From: an uncultured Eubacteriales bacterium
GTDB lineage: Bacteria > Bacillota > Clostridia > Oscillospirales > Oscillospiraceae
Direction: 5' to 3'
Assembly (NCBI GenBank): GCA_900543085.1
Contig: UQQF01000001.1
Coordinates: forward strand, 248,001-312,000
DNA length: 64,000 nt
The position numbers and the translations under genes are program-made. How positions within the stretch are numbered: position 1 is the stretch's first letter; each line of letters starts with the position of its first letter. Shown here one piece after another: positions 7,432 through 15,232 of this stretch. Under the pieces are notes generated by a model. The model was not told where the DNA came from. It worked only from the letters and a program-made list of their open reading frames with translations, and did not search any database.

Positions 7432-8412
7432 ATGCACAAGAAACTGCTCTCTGCCGCGATTGCGGCGACGATGACGCTCACGCTTGCGGCCTGCGGCTCC
7501 GCCCAGGACGACGGTCAGAGCGCCGACAACCCCGATGCCTATATCGTGGGCATCTGCGAACAGATGGAACACGTGTCCCTCAGCGAGGCCACGCGCGGCT
7601 TTAAGGACGCGCTGACTGAGCTTCTCGGCGAGGACAACGTGGTCTTTCGTGAGCAGAACGCGAACGGAGAGCAGACCAACTGCGGCACAATAATCGACGG
7701 CTTCGTCTCCGAGGGCGTCGACCTGATACTCGCGAACGCCACCTGGCCGCTCCAGGCCGCGGCGAGCGCCACCGCCGACATACCCATCCTCGGCACTTCC
7801 GTCACCGACTACGCCACCGCGCTGAACCTCGAGGACTTCGACGGCACCGTCGGCGGCAACATCTCCGGCACCAGCGACCTGGTCGACCTCGAGGCGCAGG
7901 CGCAGATAATTAAGGAGCTGTTCCCCGACGCGGAGAACGTCGGACTGCTCTACTGCTCCGGCGAGCCTAACAGCGTCTACCAGATAGAGACCGTGCGCGG
8001 CTATCTTGAGGACATGGGCTACACCTGCGAGGTCTACGCCTTCACCGACGTCAACGACCTCGCCAGCGTTACCCAGACCGCCTGCGACAACTCCGACGTC
8101 ATCTACACCCCGACCGACAACACCGTCGCGGCCAACACCGAGACCGTGGCCAACGTCGTGATCCCCGCCGGCGTGCCTGTCATCGGCGGCGACCCCGGCA
8201 TCTGCTCCGGCTGCGGCGTGGCCACCATCGCCACCGACTACTACGAGCTGGGCCGCCTCACCGGCGAGCTGGCGGCGCAGATCCTCCGGGGCGAGACGGA
8301 CATCTCCACATTGCCCATACAGTACGGCGCGATGCAGAAGCTCTACAACAGCGCCAACTGCGAAGCCCTCAACATAACCGTCCCCGACGGCTACACGGCC
8401 GTGGAGGGATAA
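7432..8412 (+). CDS. Second ABC substrate-binding lipoprotein, TrpX-like paralogue
   Basis: A 326-residue paralogue of the protein at 4190-5218, sharing long stretches such as the GTSVTDYA, YCSGEPNS and ICSGCGVAT regions. A lipoprotein signal ends LTLAAC. It lacks the long Ser/Pro linker of the first copy. It sits downstream of the ATPase gene but is separated by nearly 400 bases of structured DNA, so it may be transcribed separately or at a different level. It probably serves the same permease with a different affinity or cargo. A strong terminator follows. Confidence 0.87.
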   Translation: MHKKLLSAAIAATMTLTLAACGSAQDDGQSADNPDAYIVGICEQMEHVSLSEATRGFKDALTELLGEDNVVFREQNANGEQTNCGTIIDGFVSEGVDLILANATWPLQAAASATADIPILGTSVTDYATALNLEDFDGTVGGNISGTSDLVDLEAQAQIIKELFPDAENVGLLYCSGEPNSVYQIETVRGYLEDMGYTCEVYAFTDVNDLASVTQTACDNSDVIYTPTDNTVAANTETVANVVIPAGVPVIGGDPGICSGCGVATIATDYYELGRLTGELAAQILRGETDISTLPIQYGAMQKLYNSANCEALNITVPDGYTAVEG

Positions 8413-8433
8413 GGAACCGCTTCTGTCCACATC

Positions 8434-8459
8434 TTCCCCGGCTCAGACGAGCCGGGGAA
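8434..8459 (+). terminator. Terminator of the ABC transporter locus
   Basis: An 11-bp perfect stem (TTCCCCGGCTC with its complement) and an AGAC loop, followed by TTTT, 21 bases after the stop codon of the second binding protein. Confidence 0.85.
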
Positions 8460-8546
8460 TTTTCAACGATTCCGGCGAATTTTTATACCAGAAAAAGCAT
8501 TTCCAGATTATTTACAAATCGTTCGCTGTTTTTTACATGTTTCGGC

Positions 8547-8575
8547 TTGCTTTTAGGTCTGAGATAGGTTATTAT
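8547..8575 (+). promoter_or_regulatory. Sigma-A-type promoter for the CBS-domain gene
   Basis: TTGCTT (8547-8552), a 17-base spacer and TATTAT (8570-8575), in an AT-rich stretch about 110 bases upstream of the chosen start. Confidence 0.65.
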
Positions 8576-8683
8576 ATATAAGGAATGAGGACTAAAACCG
8601 TGTCCGGAGCAATTTTAAGGAAGGAGGCGTACACAAAGGCGACGGCGCGGTTAAGCATTTTATTTCAGTCAGGAAGGTCAAAA

Positions 8684-9106
8684 ATGAACATTCCTAAAAT
8701 TCTCACACCCAAGGCAATGACCGCTTATCTGAGCGCGGACGACACCGTGCGTCAGGGCTTGGAAATCATGAAGCGCTACGGCTACACCGCCATCCCGGTG
8801 CTGAACGACCGCGGCGAGTACATAGGCTGTATCACAGAGGGCGACTTCCTCTGGCACATTCTCAACACCGGCAGCACCTCGATGAAAAGTCAGGAGCAAT
8901 ACCGTATATCCGACCTCGTGAGGCGGGACTTCTGCCCGCCGCTCGGCATAGCCGCCGATGAAGACGAGGTCATTGACGCCGTCATGCAGCAGAACTTTGT
9001 GCCCATCGTCGATGACCGCGGCTGTTTTTGCGGTATAGTTACCCGCCGCAGCGTAATAGGCGCTCTGGCCGGTGCAGAGGTCAGCGTGATCGGCAAAGCT
9101 ATATGA
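8684..9106 (+). CDS. CBS-pair domain protein
   Basis: A 140-residue protein made only of two CBS motifs (about residues 8-65 and 75-135), the module that binds adenosine nucleotides such as AMP, ATP or S-adenosylmethionine and acts as an energy or ligand sensor. Typical pieces are IPVLNDRGEYIGCITEGD and VPIVDDRGCFCGIVTRR. The chosen ATG has AGGAAGG six bases upstream; a longer frame from 8585 would run through non-conserved sequence. It stands alone between a promoter and a bidirectional terminator, so its target cannot be inferred from neighbours. Confidence 0.85.
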   Translation: MNIPKILTPKAMTAYLSADDTVRQGLEIMKRYGYTAIPVLNDRGEYIGCITEGDFLWHILNTGSTSMKSQEQYRISDLVRRDFCPPLGIAADEDEVIDAVMQQNFVPIVDDRGCFCGIVTRRSVIGALAGAEVSVIGKAI

Positions 9107-9140
9107 GACAATCACCGCATATGCGGAAATGATATGAATG

Positions 9141-9172
9141 GCAAAAGTCCGGGGAAACCCCCGGACTTTTGC
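9141..9172. terminator. Bidirectional terminator, CBS gene / P-type ATPase
   Basis: A 14-bp perfect stem with an AAAC loop. On the plus strand a T-rich tract follows at 9170-9180; on the minus strand the hairpin lies just after the ATPase stop codon. Confidence 0.85.
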
Positions 9173-9186
9173 TGTTTTTTCGCGCC

Positions 9187-11298
9187 TCAGGCCTCGTCTC
9201 TGTGCGCTTCCTTTTTCTCCGGCAGCAGCCTGGTCATGCTGTGCAGGCTCACGCCCAGCGTAGACAGGTTGTGCAGCGTCGCTCCGGCGGCCGGCTGAAG
9301 CAGGCCCATCAGCCCCAGGGCTATCAGGCCGCCGTTGAAGCCGATGACGAAGCGGTAATTGGCCTTGATGCGCGCCATGAGCCTCATGGCGACCTGCCGC
9401 AGTGTCACCAGCTCGGCCAGGTCTCCTTCGGACACGGTTATATCCGCTATCTCCCTTGCGATGGCCGCGCCGGAGCTTATCGCCACCCCGGCGTCTGCGG
9501 CGGAGAGCGCGGGCGAGTCGTTTATCCCGTCGCCGACCATTATGACCGTGTGTCCTCGCGCCCTCAGCTCCTGTACATATGCGGCCTTGTCCTCAGGCAG
9601 AACCTCGGCGCGGAAGTCGTCTACTCCCACTTCGGCGGCGATGGCTCCGGCCGTTCGCCGGCTGTCGCCCGTGAGCATGACGCAGCTGCTGATGCCCAGG
9701 CTGCGGAGCTGCCCGATGCAGTCTCCGGCCTCCTCGCGCAGCGGGTCTGAGATACATATGACCGCAGCCAGGCGGCCGGCGATAGACATGTACAGGTGCG
9801 AATAGCGCTCGGGTATGGCGTCGAAAGCCTCCCGCTCGTCCGCCGGTATCTCGCAGCCCTCGTCCTCGAAGATGAAATGCGCGGAGCCTATCTGCACCGT
9901 CTCATCGCCGACCCTGCTGGATATGCCGTGGGCGACAATGTACTCCACCTTGCTGTGCAGCTCGTCATGGCTGAGCCCCAGCTCCTGCGCCCTGCGCACC
10001 ACGGCGTTGGCCATCGAGTGCGGGAAATGCTCCTCCAGGCAGGCGGCCAGCCGCAGCATGTCGTCTTTTTCCTTGCCGCCGAAGGTCACGATGTCCACTA
10101 CCTCCGGGCAGGCGCGCGTGAGCGTGCCGGTCTTGTCGAAGACTACGGCGTCCGCCTGCGCCACGGCCTCCAGGAACTTGCCGCCCTTGACCGTTATGTG
10201 GTGGGCGCCGCACTCGCGCATGGCGGAGAGCACCGCCAGCGGCATGGCCAGCTTCAGCGCACAGGAGAAGTCCACCATCAGCACGCTCAGCGCCCTTGTG
10301 ACATTGCGCGTGAGCAGGTATCCGGCGGCAGAGCCCAGCAGCGTCCACGGCACCAGGCGATCCGCCAGACCCGCGGCCTTGCTCTCGGCCGAGCTTTTCA
10401 GCCGCTCGGATTCCTCTATCATCGAGACTATCCTGTCATAGCGCGTGCCGCCGCTCATGTGCGTGACGGTCAGGACGCATTCGCCCTCCTCCACCACCAT
10501 GCCGGCATAGACGGTAGTACCGGCGCGCTTGACCACCGGCTCGCTCTCACCTGTAAGCGACGCCTGATTTACCATCACGTCCGCGCCGCAGACCACGCCG
10601 TCCACCGGTATTACGCCGCCCATGCGTACGATGACGGTGTCGCCCTCGCGTATCTGCGCGACCGGAACCAGGCGCTCCTCCCCGCTCTCTGCGCGCACCC
10701 AGGCTCTGTCCACGTTGAGGCTCATGGTTCGGGCGAGCGAGTCCACGCTGCGCTTGTGCGTCCACTCCTCCAGCAGCTCTCCTATCTCCAGCAGGAACAT
10801 CACGCTGCCGGCCGTGCCGAAGTCGCCGCGAGCCATCGACACGCCTATGCTGAGCGCGTCGAGTATCTCCACCTTCAGCCGGCCGCGGCGCAGGCAGCGC
10901 AGCGCGCCGCGTATAAACGGCACCGAGTGCCAGATGCAGCGCGCGATGCGCAGCGGCTTTGGGAAAAGTATCGAGCTGACCGCCTTTGCGACGCACTTTC
11001 CCACAAGCTTCTCCTCGTAATAGCGGTTCAGCTCCCGCGCGCTGTGCCCGCTCGCCAGGAGCTGTATGTCAGGGTCGGAGTACGAAAAAGCGGCCACGTC
11101 GGCAACGACGCAGGCTCTCTCCCCCTCCCTGTAACGTATGATGGCGCAGCCCGTGCGCTCATGCACGGATGCGCTCACGCACCAGGGGCGTGACTCCAGA
11201 TAAGCCTGGAGCAGATCCGCCTGGGCTATAGTCATTTTCCCCCGGGCGTCGCAGATGCGCATACGTCCCCGGGACTCATGCAGGATTCTTGCTCTCAT
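9187..11298 (-). CDS. P1B-like metal-transporting P-type ATPase, atypical metal motif
   Basis: A 703-residue membrane pump. Core P-type motifs are intact: TGES (249-252), the phosphorylated Asp in DKTGT (388-392), and GDGINDSPAL in the hinge. The N-terminal 100 residues look like a degenerate metal-binding domain without CxxC. The transmembrane motif that normally reads CPC or SPC is SCALK (345-349) with Pro only at 353, so substrate class cannot be assigned by the usual rule. The C-terminus has two membrane segments and a short charged tail. The ribosome site is weak. It is probably co-transcribed with the two small membrane proteins upstream. Confidence 0.87.
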   Translation of the reverse strand: MRARILHESRGRMRICDARGKMTIAQADLLQAYLESRPWCVSASVHERTGCAIIRYREGERACVVADVAAFSYSDPDIQLLASGHSARELNRYYEEKLVGKCVAKAVSSILFPKPLRIARCIWHSVPFIRGALRCLRRGRLKVEILDALSIGVSMARGDFGTAGSVMFLLEIGELLEEWTHKRSVDSLARTMSLNVDRAWVRAESGEERLVPVAQIREGDTVIVRMGGVIPVDGVVCGADVMVNQASLTGESEPVVKRAGTTVYAGMVVEEGECVLTVTHMSGGTRYDRIVSMIEESERLKSSAESKAAGLADRLVPWTLLGSAAGYLLTRNVTRALSVLMVDFSCALKLAMPLAVLSAMRECGAHHITVKGGKFLEAVAQADAVVFDKTGTLTRACPEVVDIVTFGGKEKDDMLRLAACLEEHFPHSMANAVVRRAQELGLSHDELHSKVEYIVAHGISSRVGDETVQIGSAHFIFEDEGCEIPADEREAFDAIPERYSHLYMSIAGRLAAVICISDPLREEAGDCIGQLRSLGISSCVMLTGDSRRTAGAIAAEVGVDDFRAEVLPEDKAAYVQELRARGHTVIMVGDGINDSPALSAADAGVAISSGAAIAREIADITVSEGDLAELVTLRQVAMRLMARIKANYRFVIGFNGGLIALGLMGLLQPAAGATLHNLSTLGVSLHSMTRLLPEKKEAHRDEA

Positions 11299-11380
11299 AG
11301 TACCACCGGAACAAAACTCTGTTTCATGAAAACTTCACCCGTTTCTCCGGGACGCGCCCAAAGAAACGGGTCATGCACGC

Positions 11381-11641
11381 TCATTCCGCGCCGTCCTCTA
11401 TCACGGCGCTCTCCGCAGCTTCGCGCCCGGCGTTTATGTCCTTGGCTCCGGCGAGGATGTCGGCCACATTCTCCTGTGCGGCGGTGACCGTCTCCATGAC
11501 GGAGTCCTTCACGCGGAGTCCGGCAGCGGCCATATGGGTGTAGGCCTTCTTGGCGTCCTTGCTTGTGAGCAGCTTTATTCCCACGCTGCCGAAAATCACG
11601 CCGCCGGCAAACAGCGCGGCGCACTTGCCATTATTAGTCAT
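11381..11641 (-). CDS. Small membrane protein upstream of the P-type ATPase (DUF6110-like)
   Basis: An 86-residue protein with one N-terminal hydrophobic segment (about residues 7-26, rich in Gly/Ala/Phe) and a hydrophilic helical remainder with many Ala, Lys and Glu, similar in build to YtxH-type proteins. I tentatively recall this family (DUF6110) next to metal P-type ATPases in gut Firmicutes. It has a strong AGGAGG site. Its position between a 26-residue peptide and the ATPase gene suggests an accessory or regulatory subunit of the pump (inference). Confidence 0.75.
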   Translation of the reverse strand: MTNNGKCAALFAGGVIFGSVGIKLLTSKDAKKAYTHMAAAGLRVKDSVMETVTAAQENVADILAGAKDINAGREAAESAVIEDGAE

Positions 11642-11663
11642 TGTTCGTACCTCCTGTGTTTTT

Positions 11664-11744
11664 TCACTTGTGCCTGTACCCGGTGATCATCACCATGACC
11701 ATGCAGATCACGGCTCCCCAGGCCCAGAATCTGTGCTGTTTCAC
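11664..11744 (-). CDS. 26-residue single-span membrane peptide
   Basis: A GTG-initiated microprotein with GGAGGTGA eight bases upstream. It starts with a short basic part (Lys2, His4, Arg5), then one hydrophobic span containing FWAWGAVICMVMVMIT, and ends YRHK before TGA. The next gene begins 22 bases after its stop with its own AGGAGG. Basic residues on both sides, a Cys and two His make a role in metal pump assembly or sensing conceivable, but no function is known to me. Its ribosome site, length and position between a promoter and two metal-pump genes are the evidence that it is real. Confidence 0.7.
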   Translation of the reverse strand: MKQHRFWAWGAVICMVMVMITGYRHK

Positions 11745-11768
11745 AAGTGTTCACCTCCACTCGAGTTC

Positions 11769-11796
11769 ATGCTCGGTCGAGCATTGTCGTATGATA
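11769..11796 (-). promoter_or_regulatory. -10 element and inverted-repeat operator for the metal-pump cluster
   Basis: On the minus strand TATCAT (11791-11796) is followed after six bases by a perfect inverted repeat with 7-bp arms, ATGCTCG/CGAGCAT (11769-11784), just before the 26-residue peptide gene. No good -35 is visible, which fits an activated promoter. The repeat overlaps the expected transcription start, so a repressor or metal sensor could act here; the AraC-type gene next door is a candidate. Confidence 0.5.
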
Positions 11797-11846
11797 CCAC
11801 AAGCCCCGGCGCAAAGCTGCTTTATTCGGACGCGGCTCACGCGGAA

Positions 11847-12734
11847 TCAGACATTTTTTTCGCGCGCGCATCTGCGGTACATCAGCGGAGACATGGCGTA
11901 GCGCCGCTTGAACTCCACGCCGAACTGGCTGGCCGAGCCGTAGCCCACCGCCTCGGCTATGCGGAACACGGGGATGGAAGTGCTTCTCAGCATCTCGCTG
12001 GCGCGCTCCATGCGGCGGTCGAGGAGGTAGGCGTGCACGCTGTCGCCATACAGCTCGCGGAAGCACTCCTTGAAGGAAGTCGGCGCTATATGGAATGCGG
12101 CCGAGAGCTCGTTTATCGTCAGCCTGTCGCCCAGGTGCTCCATCATGTGCTTGTGTATCCTCCGCACCGTGTCCACCATGTACGGGTCGCGATAGCGCGT
12201 CCTCGCGCCGTCAGAGGCGCTCTCACGCCGGCGTGAGAGCAGATACAGCAGCTCGCTTGCCTTCACGGCGCAATAGCTGCCCCTTTCGCCGGCGGGCAGC
12301 TCCCGCAGCGCCGAGAAGGCGGCCTCGCTCCAGGCGCTCTGCCCCGCCTCCATGGCTCCGCCGTGGCCGGCGAGCAGCCTTATAACTGCGTCATAATCGG
12401 CTCTGCCTCCGCCGAACAGCCCCGCCAGGCTGTCGCCGCAGGACATATCCGCGCAGACCAGGACGCCCTGCAGCCTCCCCGACCTCATCGTGAGCGTGAA
12501 CCTTCCCTCCCAGAGCAGCAGCACCTGCCTGGCGGAGCATGACGCCCCTCCGTTCCGCCCGGATACGGACATCCCTCCGGACACACAGAAAAAAAGCTCC
12601 AGGCGTCCCGGTCTGTGCTCTGTCACATACGGCTCAGTCCCCGGACGCACGTCCAGCTCGCAGCACCATACATTCTCACACGGCGACACCAGCTCGGTAT
12701 ACCCCGGCGCGCCCAGCACCAGCTCCTCCAACAT
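11847..12734 (-). CDS. AraC-family transcriptional regulator
   Basis: A 295-residue regulator. The C-terminal ~100 residues form the double helix-turn-helix of AraC proteins (LTINELSAAFHIAPTSFKEC and IAEAVGYGSASQFGVEFKRR). The N-terminal part is a variable, Cys-containing sensor domain with beta-rich stretches. A GTG nine codons earlier gives a longer frame, but GAAGGAGGG lies inside that extension at the right distance from ATG 12734, so the shorter form is chosen. It is transcribed toward the metal-pump cluster on the same strand, 103 bases upstream of the 26-residue peptide gene, and could regulate it. Confidence 0.87.
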   Translation of the reverse strand: MLEELVLGAPGYTELVSPCENVWCCELDVRPGTEPYVTEHRPGRLELFFCVSGGMSVSGRNGGASCSARQVLLLWEGRFTLTMRSGRLQGVLVCADMSCGDSLAGLFGGGRADYDAVIRLLAGHGGAMEAGQSAWSEAAFSALRELPAGERGSYCAVKASELLYLLSRRRESASDGARTRYRDPYMVDTVRRIHKHMMEHLGDRLTINELSAAFHIAPTSFKECFRELYGDSVHAYLLDRRMERASEMLRSTSIPVFRIAEAVGYGSASQFGVEFKRRYAMSPLMYRRCAREKNV

Positions 12735-12769
12735 CGCGTCCAACCCTCCTTCGGAGTCCACAGCAGATA

Positions 12770-12820
12770 GTTAGTCTTTACTAACGTTTAGATTATACGC
12801 CGCTAACTCCCACTTGTCAA
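12770..12820 (-). promoter_or_regulatory. Consensus promoter with overlapping palindrome for the AraC gene
   Basis: On the minus strand: TTGACA (12815-12820), a 17-base spacer, TATAAT (12792-12797), a perfect sigma-A match. Six bases downstream lies a perfect inverted repeat, GTTAGT-4-ACTAAC (12770-12785), covering the expected start site. This arrangement suggests autorepression of the regulator. Confidence 0.8.
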
Positions 12821-12860
12821 GCTCGGCTGTCCGCAACGCGCAGAGTTCCCCCGGCAAACG

Positions 12861-12899
12861 AAAAGCATCCCGCCCGGATTTCCCGGGCGGGATGCTTTT
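12861..12899. terminator. Terminator of the sigma/anti-sigma operon
   Basis: A 17-bp perfect stem (12861-12877 with 12883-12899) beginning and ending in A/T runs, located after the stop codon of the PepSY/anti-sigma gene on the minus strand. It also insulates the AraC promoter. Confidence 0.85.
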
Positions 12900-12947
12900 A
12901 TAGGTCTATTTGCGTTAGCTTTGATACGGGCGTGTGAGCGTACGGTA

Positions 12948-14462
12948 TCAGTCGTCTATGTCGCGCTCTGCCTGGAGCACCGCTCCGGTGTAGGCGTCGA
13001 TCTTGTACTCGTACTCGGTGTAGCCCACGCGGAACTCTATCTCGTAGAGCACGTAGCCGTCGTCGCGGTCGAGCTCGACGCGCATACGGCTGGCGTCGGC
13101 CTCGCTGACTCCGGCGTGGCTGAGCGCCGCGGTCTTTGCCGCCGCCTCGCCTATAACGCTGCCCGTGCCGGTCTGCGTGCCGCCGTTGCCGGCGTTGAAG
13201 GTCTCGCTCTCGAACTTCACGACATCGCCGCTGGCGGCGTCGACCTTGTACTCGTACTTGGTGCCGTTGGCCGTGAACTCCAGCTCGTAGACATAGCGTC
13301 CGTCGTCTCGCTCGAACTGAGCCTTTATCCAGACGGCGTCGGAGCTGCTCACTCCGGCGTGGGTCAGCGCGGCGTTCTTGGCCGCAGTCTCGCCGACGTA
13401 GTCGTTGCTCTCCTGATTGGAGGACGGAGGCGCGGTGACGCCCGTGGGATAGGTCTCGCGCTCGGACTTCACCACCTCGCCGGTAAGGGCGTCGATGTCG
13501 TACTCGTACTCGGCGCCGGAGGTGTACATGTCAACCTCGTAGACAAGGCGTCCGTTTTCGCTGTCGAAGTCCACGTGGCTGGCGGAGAGGCTGTTCACGT
13601 CGATGCCCGCGTGGGCGCAGGCGGCCTCCAGCGCGGCCTGTGTGCCGATATACGCGCCGTCGCTGGCGGTACCGGTGGAGGTCACGGAGCTGTCAGTGAT
13701 TCCGCGGCTGCTTGCAATGAGGGCTATGTCGTTCACGGAGAGGTTCACAAGGCTCTCAGCCGTGAGCGTGGGGTCGGCGGCCACGAGCTTGCTGATGAGC
13801 GCGGCCTTGCCCTCGGTTATGTTGTAGCTGGCCGCGAGCTCGGTCACGGCGCTGTCCGGCGTCACGGTCTGCGAAATGACCGCGCCGTCTATGCCTCCGG
13901 TGCCGAGAGCGGTCTCTATCATGCCGCTGACGGTGTTCTGCAGCGTGCTGGCGCGCACGGCGTCGCCGTCGGTTACGGAGACGAGGATGGAGTTGCGCAG
14001 CTCGTCAAGATAGCCGTTTTGCAGCATGGAGCCGATGAGTGCGTTGACCGTGACATCGAGGCTGCTGCCGGCGAAATCCATGGAGCCGATAACTATGCGC
14101 GCGTCCTCGTTCAGGGGCGTCAAGGCGGTGACGGTGTCGTTGGCGTCTACGTCGATCTCTATGCTGGGGTTCACATCCAGGGTTATTACGCTCTCCACAA
14201 CGGAGCCGGGGTTGGCGCTCCCATCCGCGGGCAGGTCGTTGCCGCGTCCGTTGCCGAGGCTGTAGCCTATGAATCCGCCTACTATGGCCAGCACCAGCGC
14301 GGCCGCTATGGCGATGGGGACAAAGCGATTTTTCTTCCTCTCGTTCATATTGATAACCGTTCCTTTCCTGTCCTCGCAGGAGGCCAGGATCTCGTCCAGG
14401 CAGTCGGGGGCGGCGTGCGAAAGCGCCGTGCGTATCTGCTCATTGAGCCTGTTCTCGTCCAT
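12948..14462 (-). CDS. RsgI-like anti-sigma factor with three PepSY domains
   Basis: A 504-residue membrane protein. Residues 1-45 are a cytoplasmic helical part that could hold the sigma factor; one transmembrane helix lies at 47-69. The outside part starts with an RsgI-type segment, LDVNPSIEID (95-104). The C-terminal half has three repeats of about 67 residues (around 272-338, 352-418 and 436-504), each with a helix ending in HAG and a strand pair ending in EYxxDAxxGxV, the PepSY pattern. The gene starts three bases after the sigma gene stop. This looks like a sigma/anti-sigma signalling pair responding to the envelope; PepSY suggests sensing of a protease or peptide (inference). Confidence 0.83.
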   Translation of the reverse strand: MDENRLNEQIRTALSHAAPDCLDEILASCEDRKGTVINMNERKKNRFVPIAIAAALVLAIVGGFIGYSLGNGRGNDLPADGSANPGSVVESVITLDVNPSIEIDVDANDTVTALTPLNEDARIVIGSMDFAGSSLDVTVNALIGSMLQNGYLDELRNSILVSVTDGDAVRASTLQNTVSGMIETALGTGGIDGAVISQTVTPDSAVTELAASYNITEGKAALISKLVAADPTLTAESLVNLSVNDIALIASSRGITDSSVTSTGTASDGAYIGTQAALEAACAHAGIDVNSLSASHVDFDSENGRLVYEVDMYTSGAEYEYDIDALTGEVVKSERETYPTGVTAPPSSNQESNDYVGETAAKNAALTHAGVSSSDAVWIKAQFERDDGRYVYELEFTANGTKYEYKVDAASGDVVKFESETFNAGNGGTQTGTGSVIGEAAAKTAALSHAGVSEADASRMRVELDRDDGYVLYEIEFRVGYTEYEYKIDAYTGAVLQAERDIDD

Positions 14463-14465
14463 GCC

Positions 14466-15035
14466 TCAGCCTCCTTGCAGTGTAGATTTCAGTTTTTTCA
14501 GTGCGCGGTGGTACTTGCTCAGCACGGTGGGCAGCGCCAGATCCAGCATTGCCGCTATCTCCCTGTGCTTCAGCCCTGTCAGCGCGTGGAGCGAGACTAT
14601 CTCGCGCTCCTCGTCGCTCAGGGCGTCCATCAGCATGGAGACCGTAACGGCGTCCTCGTGCGTGAAGTCCGGCCTGTCGGCGAAGGTCTCCATCCAGTCC
14701 TCGGGGGACATGGCGATCGTGCGTTTGCCCTCACGCAGCTTCATGAGCGCCAGGTTGCGCGCTATGCGCATCAGCCAGGCCGTGGGCTTGCCCTCGGCCT
14801 TGTACTGAGCTGCGCCCAGGTGGGCGCGCACGTAGGTCTCCTGCATGACATCCTCCGCGTCGTGCGCGTTCTTGAGGATGCTCAGCGCGTAGCCGTACAC
14901 CGCTTCACGGGTCAATTCATACAGCCTGCCCAGCGCGCCGGTGTCGCCGTGCGCCATGCGGGCGAGGCATCTCTCCATTTCCTCCGCGCCGCTCCCGGAC
15001 AGCGGCGTCGTGTGGGTCAAGAGTAAGGTAAGCAT
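14466..15035 (-). CDS. ECF-type RNA polymerase sigma factor
   Basis: A 189-residue sigma-70 family protein. Region 2 lies around residues 35-100 (with DAEDVMQETYVRAH), and region 4 around 135-185 (EIAAMLDLALPTVLSKYHRA). The length is normal for extracytoplasmic function sigma factors. The first ATG has only a weak ribosome site; Met20 is an alternative start. It lies directly upstream of the gene for a membrane anti-sigma factor. The divergent neighbour is an SLH surface protein, a possible target. Confidence 0.9.
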   Translation of the reverse strand: MLTLLLTHTTPLSGSGAEEMERCLARMAHGDTGALGRLYELTREAVYGYALSILKNAHDAEDVMQETYVRAHLGAAQYKAEGKPTAWLMRIARNLALMKLREGKRTIAMSPEDWMETFADRPDFTHEDAVTVSMLMDALSDEEREIVSLHALTGLKHREIAAMLDLALPTVLSKYHRALKKLKSTLQGG

Positions 15036-15125
15036 TTCTTTTTCCCGCCTCTACACTAACAATGCTCCGGCAATGCGTTTTATTGCACGCCGGAAAAAAT
15101 TTTTAATGGAAAGGTTATCGGAGAC

Positions 15126-15154
15126 ATTATAACACCCATTATTCACCGCTACAA
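15126..15154 (-). promoter_or_regulatory. Likely promoter of the sigma/anti-sigma operon
   Basis: On the minus strand TTGTAG (15149-15154), a 17-base spacer and TATAAT (15126-15131), about 90 bases upstream of the sigma gene. The -10 is perfect and the -35 weak. No obvious ECF-type self-recognition motif was identified. Confidence 0.5.
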
Positions 15155-15232
15155 CGGTTAAATAAGACATAAGCGCATATTTCTGTACCCTGCGCAGAAA
15201 CTATGCTTACATCACACAGGAGGTATGCTTAC

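Noticed and set aside
12921-15026. A 701-residue plus-strand open frame over the sigma/anti-sigma genes
   Set aside because: Antisense shadow without ribosome site; the minus-strand genes have clear domains.
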